A stretch of DNA of 64,000 nt, taken from positions 62,001 through 126,000 of the forward strand of contig NZ_SJPO01000002.1 of assembly GCF_007859935.1 (NCBI RefSeq), read 5' to 3'. The notes below the pieces were generated by a model, which worked only from the letters and a program-made list of their open reading frames with translations, did no database searches and had not been told where the DNA came from. Below, piece by piece: positions 60,420 through 64,000 of this stretch (positions are counted from its first letter, which is position 1; the number at the start of each line of letters is the position of its first letter). The position numbers and the translations under genes are program-made. This DNA is from Posidoniimonas polymericola. Its GTDB lineage: Bacteria > Planctomycetota > Planctomycetia > Pirellulales > Lacipirellulaceae.

Positions 60420-61538
60420 TCATTGCCTACGCTCCGTGAAGTACTTTCTTACCAAGCCGCTCGCGAACGCCCGGTCGCGGGTCGCCGACAACAGGCGTGA
60501 CAGCGCGGTGACGTGCTTGCTGAAGTCGGTCAGGGCCGGGCGCTCGAGCCGGCGAGGGACGCCAAAAATCGGGAACTGGGCCAGCGCGAACACGATGCCG
60601 AGCGCCGCCGCCTGGGCGAGCACGGCGCCGATCGGCCAGATGCGGAACAGCTCGAAGCCGGTCGGCGGGTTCTGGTTCGGGTCGGTGTCGCTGATGGTGG
60701 GGCTGGCGTCGGACTCCAGGAACACGACGTCCTTCTCCGGTGCGCCGGCGTAGTCCACCACGCGGCCCGCCAGCTTGCGGTGCTCGTGGTTCACCACCGA
60801 CGCGTTTAGCAGGAACGAGCCGTTTTCGATGACCAGCACGCTCGACCCGTCGGACGACCACTCGTCGTCTTCGGAGTAGATCAGCTCGCTCACCAGCGGG
60901 TGGCCGGCGCCGTCGGCCAGCAGCACGTCGAGGCTCTTGTTGGGGAAGACCGTCCCGCTCTGCTCGATCGCCGCCTTGCTCGCGTCGACGCCGATCGACC
61001 ACGGGCCGGTGAGCGTGGTCACCTTGCTGGTCGTGCCGGGCGCGGTGAGGTCGTACCAATCGCCAACCGTGCCCTTGCCGCCTGTGCCGCTGCCGAGCGG
61101 GCCGTCGAGCTGGGCCTTGCGTAGCTTGGCGGCGTACTCGGTCTTCAGGCCGGCGGGCGCGCGGGGCTGGGTCTCGCGCCAGTAGAACTCCTCGGCCGAG
61201 TAGGCCCGGCCGACCACGATCAGCGTCTTTTCCTGGAGCTCGTAGGTGTCGTCGTCGTAGCTGTAGCGGAGCCAGTCGTCGAGCCAGGCGACCGCGTCGG
61301 TCGACAGCGGCTGGCTCTCGCTCGGGAAGTAAACAATGACGTCGGCCTTGGCCAACGAGGGGGACATCAGCCGCCACGACCGCACGCGGTGCCCGGCGTC
61401 CTCGAACATCTGGCCAAGCACGGTCGTGCCATTGACGCTTCTCGCGCCGTACCCGGTACGGGTCCCGTACTCGGTGCGGATGCCCTTCTCACGGCACCCG
61501 ACCGACAGCAGCACGGCAGCAAGCAGAAGCATTGGCAT
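60420..61538 (-). CDS. DUF4350 domain membrane protein
   Basis: From the ATG at 61538 the protein has 372 residues. It begins with a lipoprotein-like segment (MLLLAAVLLSVGC), then the DUF4350 domain (SVNGTTVLGQMFEDAGHRVR, ADVIVYFPSESQPLSTDAVA), and a second membrane helix near 310 (IGAVLAQAAALGIVFALAQF). Another ATG at 61802 is in frame and overlaps the DUF4129 stop (ATGA), as other genes here do. The 88 extra residues it adds run through two hairpin repeats. I infer that repeats were inserted between an original coupled start and the gene, or that the N-terminus now includes repeat-encoded residues. DUF4350 proteins accompany MoxR/DUF58 operons. Confidence 0.82.
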   Translation of the reverse strand: MPMLLLAAVLLSVGCREKGIRTEYGTRTGYGARSVNGTTVLGQMFEDAGHRVRSWRLMSPSLAKADVIVYFPSESQPLSTDAVAWLDDWLRYSYDDDTYELQEKTLIVVGRAYSAEEFYWRETQPRAPAGLKTEYAAKLRKAQLDGPLGSGTGGKGTVGDWYDLTAPGTTSKVTTLTGPWSIGVDASKAAIEQSGTVFPNKSLDVLLADGAGHPLVSELIYSEDDEWSSDGSSVLVIENGSFLLNASVVNHEHRKLAGRVVDYAGAPEKDVVFLESDASPTISDTDPNQNPPTGFELFRIWPIGAVLAQAAALGIVFALAQFPIFGVPRRLERPALTDFSKHVTALSRLLSATRDRAFASGLVRKYFTERRQ

Positions 61539-61572
61539 CAAGAAGGCCCAAGTGCGGGGTGAGCAGAAAACA

Positions 61573-61643
61573 GGGACTGGCTCTCGAACGCAGTGTGGAT
61601 GGTCTTCGTGCGTTGCGCGTGGTTGCGTTCGAGTGCCTGTCCC
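61573..61643. repeat. Hairpin repeat family C, copy 3
   Basis: The left arm is 61573-61592 (GGGACTGGCT-CTCGAACGCA) and the right arm 61624-61643 (TGCGTTCGAG-TGCCTGTCCC). 18 of 20 positions pair. The tips match copies at 22 kb; the inner ten bases are different but perfectly paired. Confidence 0.8.
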
Positions 61644-61681
61644 TCTCTTGTGCGGCGTCCTCGCGCGGCCCGCCGGAAAAA

Positions 61682-61750
61682 GGGGACAGGCACGACGCTG
61701 GAAACTCGAACTTGGTTCCGAGCCGGTCCACTGCGTCGAGCCAGTCCCCT
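61682..61750. repeat. Hairpin repeat family C, copy 4
   Basis: The left arm is 61682-61698 (GGGGACAGGCACGACGC) and the right arm 61734-61750 (GCGTCGAGCCAGTCCCC). 15 of 17 positions pair. It is 38 bp from copy 3, within the possible N-terminal coding extension of the DUF4350 gene. Confidence 0.8.
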
Positions 61751-61798
61751 TTTGTCCAGCTACTCTGTTCGTGGGATCCGCGTTTCTGATTACGTTGC

Positions 61799-62605
61799 TC
61801 ATGCGGTTGCCTCCTCGACGGCCAGCAGCCGCTCGAACTCAGTGGCTTCCTGCCAGCAATCCTCGAACGCCTCGCGGGTGGGCGGGTGCGCGCCGAAGAA
61901 CGCGGCCTCGAACAGCCGCACCGTCCGCGCGAGAATGTCCGCCAAGCGTGGCGAAGGCCCCACGCCCCGCCGCAGCTCGCTGAGGTACTGCCGATTGGTT
62001 TTGCCCTTGACCAGCCGCAGCCGTGCGGCGCGGTCGAGCTCGAGCAGCTCGTGGCTGAACAGGTAGACGATCGCCTTGCTCAGGTCGCCGGAGTCGTACG
62101 CGTCGCGGGCGGCCTGCAGGTAGTTGTCGACCTTCTCGGCGAGGGTGACCGGCAGGGCCTCGACCCGCTGCAGGTGCGCCTTGGCGTCGAACTCCTCGGC
62201 GGCGGTCGCCGCGGCAACCTGCTCGGTTTCTTGGTAGGCGCGGATCATCGCCACGATCAGCCACAGCAGCAGCCCGGCCACCACGATCCACAGCAGGAAG
62301 ATCAGCACGTCGCCGAAGTTCCAGCCGAACCCGCTGAACAACCCATCGAACCAATCCCAGATGGGCCACGGCTTGCTGCGTTTCTTGGGCTTTGGAAGGT
62401 TGACCGGCGCAAAGTCGTCGGACTGGTCGTCGTACCAGGGGAGGTCCCACTGCTCGGAGAGCGCTTCCTTGCCGGCCTCGATTGCGACGTCGGGTTCGGT
62501 GAGGTCATCGGCGCCCGCGACCCCTGCAGAGAGCGCGACCAGCAGCAGCGCGCAGAAACGCAGCCGAGCACAACCGCACAGCCGGAGTGTGGGCGAACCG
62601 GTCAT
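61799..62605 (-). CDS. DUF4129 domain membrane protein
   Basis: From the ATG at 62605 the protein has 268 residues and overlaps the upstream stop (ATGA). A signal or first helix (CALLLVALSAGVAGAD) is followed by an extracytoplasmic segment and a membrane helix near 95-115 (VLIFLLWIVVAGLLLWLIVAMI). The cytoplasmic C-terminal region has the DUF4129 pattern (DNYLQAARDAYDSGDLSKAI, LFSHELLELDRAARLRLVKGKTNRQYLSEL). DUF4129 is commonly linked with transglutaminase, MoxR and DUF58 genes in bacterial envelope operons. Its own stop overlaps the possible upstream start of the DUF4350 gene. Confidence 0.88.
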   Translation of the reverse strand: MTGSPTLRLCGCARLRFCALLLVALSAGVAGADDLTEPDVAIEAGKEALSEQWDLPWYDDQSDDFAPVNLPKPKKRSKPWPIWDWFDGLFSGFGWNFGDVLIFLLWIVVAGLLLWLIVAMIRAYQETEQVAAATAAEEFDAKAHLQRVEALPVTLAEKVDNYLQAARDAYDSGDLSKAIVYLFSHELLELDRAARLRLVKGKTNRQYLSELRRGVGPSPRLADILARTVRLFEAAFFGAHPPTREAFEDCWQEATEFERLLAVEEATA

Positions 62606-63414
62606 GCCATCCCCCTGGCGAGCTTGGCGGCCTCGCTCCGCATCGTGAGCTCGACCTCCCACCCCTCGCGGCGGATCCGCAGGTCGAGGTAGGCCAGGAA
62701 CCGCACCACCGTGAAGAAGCAGACAACCGCCCAGGTGCAGGCCGGCGTCAGCACGGTAATTAGCTGGGTGTGTGTGACCTGATACCCCCCCAGTTGCGAG
62801 GCGGCCGTGTGAACGCCCCCGACCAACGCCATCACCAGCAGCGAGCCGGCGCTGAGCGCGGCGAGCCAGTGGCCGAACAGGTCGCCGCTGGCGCTGCGGT
62901 GCAGGTTGCGGCTGCGGCGGCGGGTGGTCATCCGCTTCGCGCGGCCGGCGAACATCGGGTTGCGCTCCAGCAGGATCAGCTCCTGCGTGAACGGCCAGAA
63001 CCCGTACGGCAGCACCAGCCCGATGATCGTTACGGCCATGGCCGCCCGGAACACGGTGTGCATCAGCAGCTGCGGCAGGCTCCGCCAGTAGTCCGACACA
63101 ATCCGCCGCGGGTCGGTCTGTTGCTGGAACGTCACCTGGCCCATGTAGAGCGTGATTGGGGCGGTCGCCAGCGGCGTCTGGACCGCGATCACCAGTGTCA
63201 TCAGCGTCAGGAAGCCGGGGGTCTCGTCCCAGATGTCGAGGTCCGAGACCATGCCGTTCAGCAGCAGCCCGTTGGCCGCCGCCCACGGCGCGACGCCGGC
63301 CAGCCCGCACAGCACTAGCGGTCCGAGGTGCGCGCGGACCACCTTCAGCGCGAGGTCCATCACCTCGGCAAAGCCGCGTTCTCGGATCACGATGTGGGTG
63401 CTGTCGAAGTTCAT
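62602..63414 (-). CDS. Multi-span membrane protein of the SpoIIM-MoxR operon
   Basis: The protein has 270 residues with about five hydrophobic segments (LVLCGLAGVAPWAAANGLLL, LTLMTLVIAVQTPLATAPIT, AMAVTIIGLVLPYGFWPF, HWLAALSAGSLLVMALVGGV, LTPACTWAVVCFFTVVRFLAYL). LDLRIRREGWEVELTMR at the C-terminus is a pattern I have seen in planctomycete proteins of this operon type, but the family has no function. It overlaps the DUF4129 start by 4 nt and follows the SpoIIM gene by 10 bp, so it is part of the same transcript. Confidence 0.8.
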   Translation of the reverse strand: MNFDSTHIVIRERGFAEVMDLALKVVRAHLGPLVLCGLAGVAPWAAANGLLLNGMVSDLDIWDETPGFLTLMTLVIAVQTPLATAPITLYMGQVTFQQQTDPRRIVSDYWRSLPQLLMHTVFRAAMAVTIIGLVLPYGFWPFTQELILLERNPMFAGRAKRMTTRRRSRNLHRSASGDLFGHWLAALSAGSLLVMALVGGVHTAASQLGGYQVTHTQLITVLTPACTWAVVCFFTVVRFLAYLDLRIRREGWEVELTMRSEAAKLARGMA

Positions 63415-63424
63415 TTAGTGCGAG

Positions 63425-64000
63425 CTAGCGGAGCGCCAGTTGCTCGTCGGCGTCGTCGTCGGGTTGGGTCGAGTAGCCGAGCACGACCAGGTAGCCGAGC
63501 AGCAGCAGCGAAGAGATCATGGCGACCAGCGCCTTGATCGGGTACGGGATCGCGGACGGGGAGATGAAGCCCTCGATAAACGCGGCGCCGATAAACAGCA
63601 GCACCGCGGCCATCATCGTTGGCAACGCCTGCCGCGCGGCCGCCAGCACCGACTCCCGCCGGCTGAGGCCGTTCGTCTTGACGATCGCGAAGCCGAGCCG
63701 CATGCCGGCCGCGCCCGACATCACGATCGCGGTCAGCTCGAACGGCCCGTGGGCGGTGACAAAGTTGAAGAAGTTCTCGCTCTGGGCGGTGGTCGACATG
63801 TGCCCAAAGATAGCGCCAAGGTAAACGGCGTTGAAGGTGATGGCGAACAGGCCCCCGACCCCGAGGAAGATGCCCATCACGAAGCACCGCAGGCCGATGC
63901 CGGCGTTGTGGAAGATGTAGAAGCCCGCCATCTGGGCGTTCTGGTTGAAGCCGCGGCCGAGGCTCGGTGGGTCGGCGTACATCTCCTCAACGGCGAGCAT
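63425..64000 (-). CDS. SpoIIM-family (stage II sporulation protein M) membrane protein, 5' end outside window
   Basis: At least 191 residues are visible and the reading frame is open to the window edge, so the true start may lie beyond 64000. Membrane segments include FHNAGIGLRCFVMGIFLGVGGL, NAVYLGAIFGH, the AHGPFELTAIVMSGAAGMRLG motif and AVLLFIGAAFIEGFISPS. The HGxxELxAI and IEGFxxP motifs are characteristic of SpoIIM/DUF95 proteins. In spore-formers SpoIIM joins peptidoglycan remodelling during engulfment; in non-sporulating planctomycetes the family occurs next to MoxR/DUF58 genes with unknown function. It is the first gene of the operon within the window. Confidence 0.9.
   Translation of the reverse strand: MLAVEEMYADPPSLGRGFNQNAQMAGFYIFHNAGIGLRCFVMGIFLGVGGLFAITFNAVYLGAIFGHMSTTAQSENFFNFVTAHGPFELTAIVMSGAAGMRLGFAIVKTNGLSRRESVLAAARQALPTMMAAVLLFIGAAFIEGFISPSAIPYPIKALVAMISSLLLLGYLVVLGYSTQPDDDADEQLALR

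Noticed and set aside
1-64000. tRNA, rRNA and CRISPR search by eye
   Set aside because: No stretch with a tRNA T-arm plus acceptor layout, no rRNA-like sequence and no array of equally spaced direct repeats was seen; a covariance search would settle the tRNA question.

Overview
The window is about 66% GC and reads as the chromosome of a planctomycete, most likely order Pirellulales and family Lacipirellulaceae. Support comes from eight secreted proteins with C-terminal PEP-CTERM sorting signals, several of them with planctomycete-style dockerin segments (e.g. GDFNADGVVDAADYTVWR). Other support is a sulfatase, a DUF1593 protein, DUF11 and Minf_1886 family proteins, and many dispersed hairpin repeats. 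I saw no rRNA, tRNA, CRISPR array, exosortase or replication origin. The taxonomic call is inference from gene content.

Layout. 1-14 kb: a DnaJ-like chaperone (cut by the window edge), a UvrA-type ATPase, a HEAT-repeat protein, a fadB-fadA beta-oxidation operon, a DUF4430/DUF6580 pair that looks like a small-molecule (possibly cobalamin) uptake module, and a PEP-CTERM pectate lyase. 14-21 kb: a seven-haem cytochrome, PEP-CTERM proteins, a secreted helical protein and a histone-deacetylase-like amidohydrolase with a triplicated motif. 21-33 kb: a secreted esterase, a 1.1 kb block of repeats, a DUF11 protein, a secreted alpha/alpha-barrel protein, a PSP1/RicT - Minf_1886 - 41-residue membrane peptide operon, a LuxR-type regulator, pterin dehydratase, an AcuI/YhdH oxidoreductase and an isoprenylcysteine-methyltransferase-like protein.

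33.6-36.2 kb is the most unusual region. A complete group II (class C type) intron with its reverse transcriptase sits inside what reads as an integron attC site. The neighbouring AT-richer gene has its stop codon inside the R box of that attC and an attI-like core just upstream of its start. This is a lone gene cassette of about 0.5 kb (without the intron), with no integrase visible.

36.8-55 kb: a DUF1593 hydrolase, a BON-MscS channel, a secreted FAD oxidoreductase, an acidic lipoprotein, an SGNH hydrolase and a neighbour that share a C-terminal domain, a malonate operon (GntR regulator, MadL, MadM, malonyl-CoA synthetase), a sulfatase and three more PEP-CTERM proteins. 55-64 kb, all on the minus strand: SpoIIM, a membrane protein, DUF4129, DUF4350, MoxR ATPase and DUF58, followed by a penicillin-acylase-family hydrolase.

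Several dispersed repeat families run through the intergenic space. The best defined is a 125-nt element with GGACAAAACCC ends, present three times at exactly equal length. A second is a family of long hairpins with conserved GGGGACWGGCWC tips and stems that differ in sequence but stay self-complementary.
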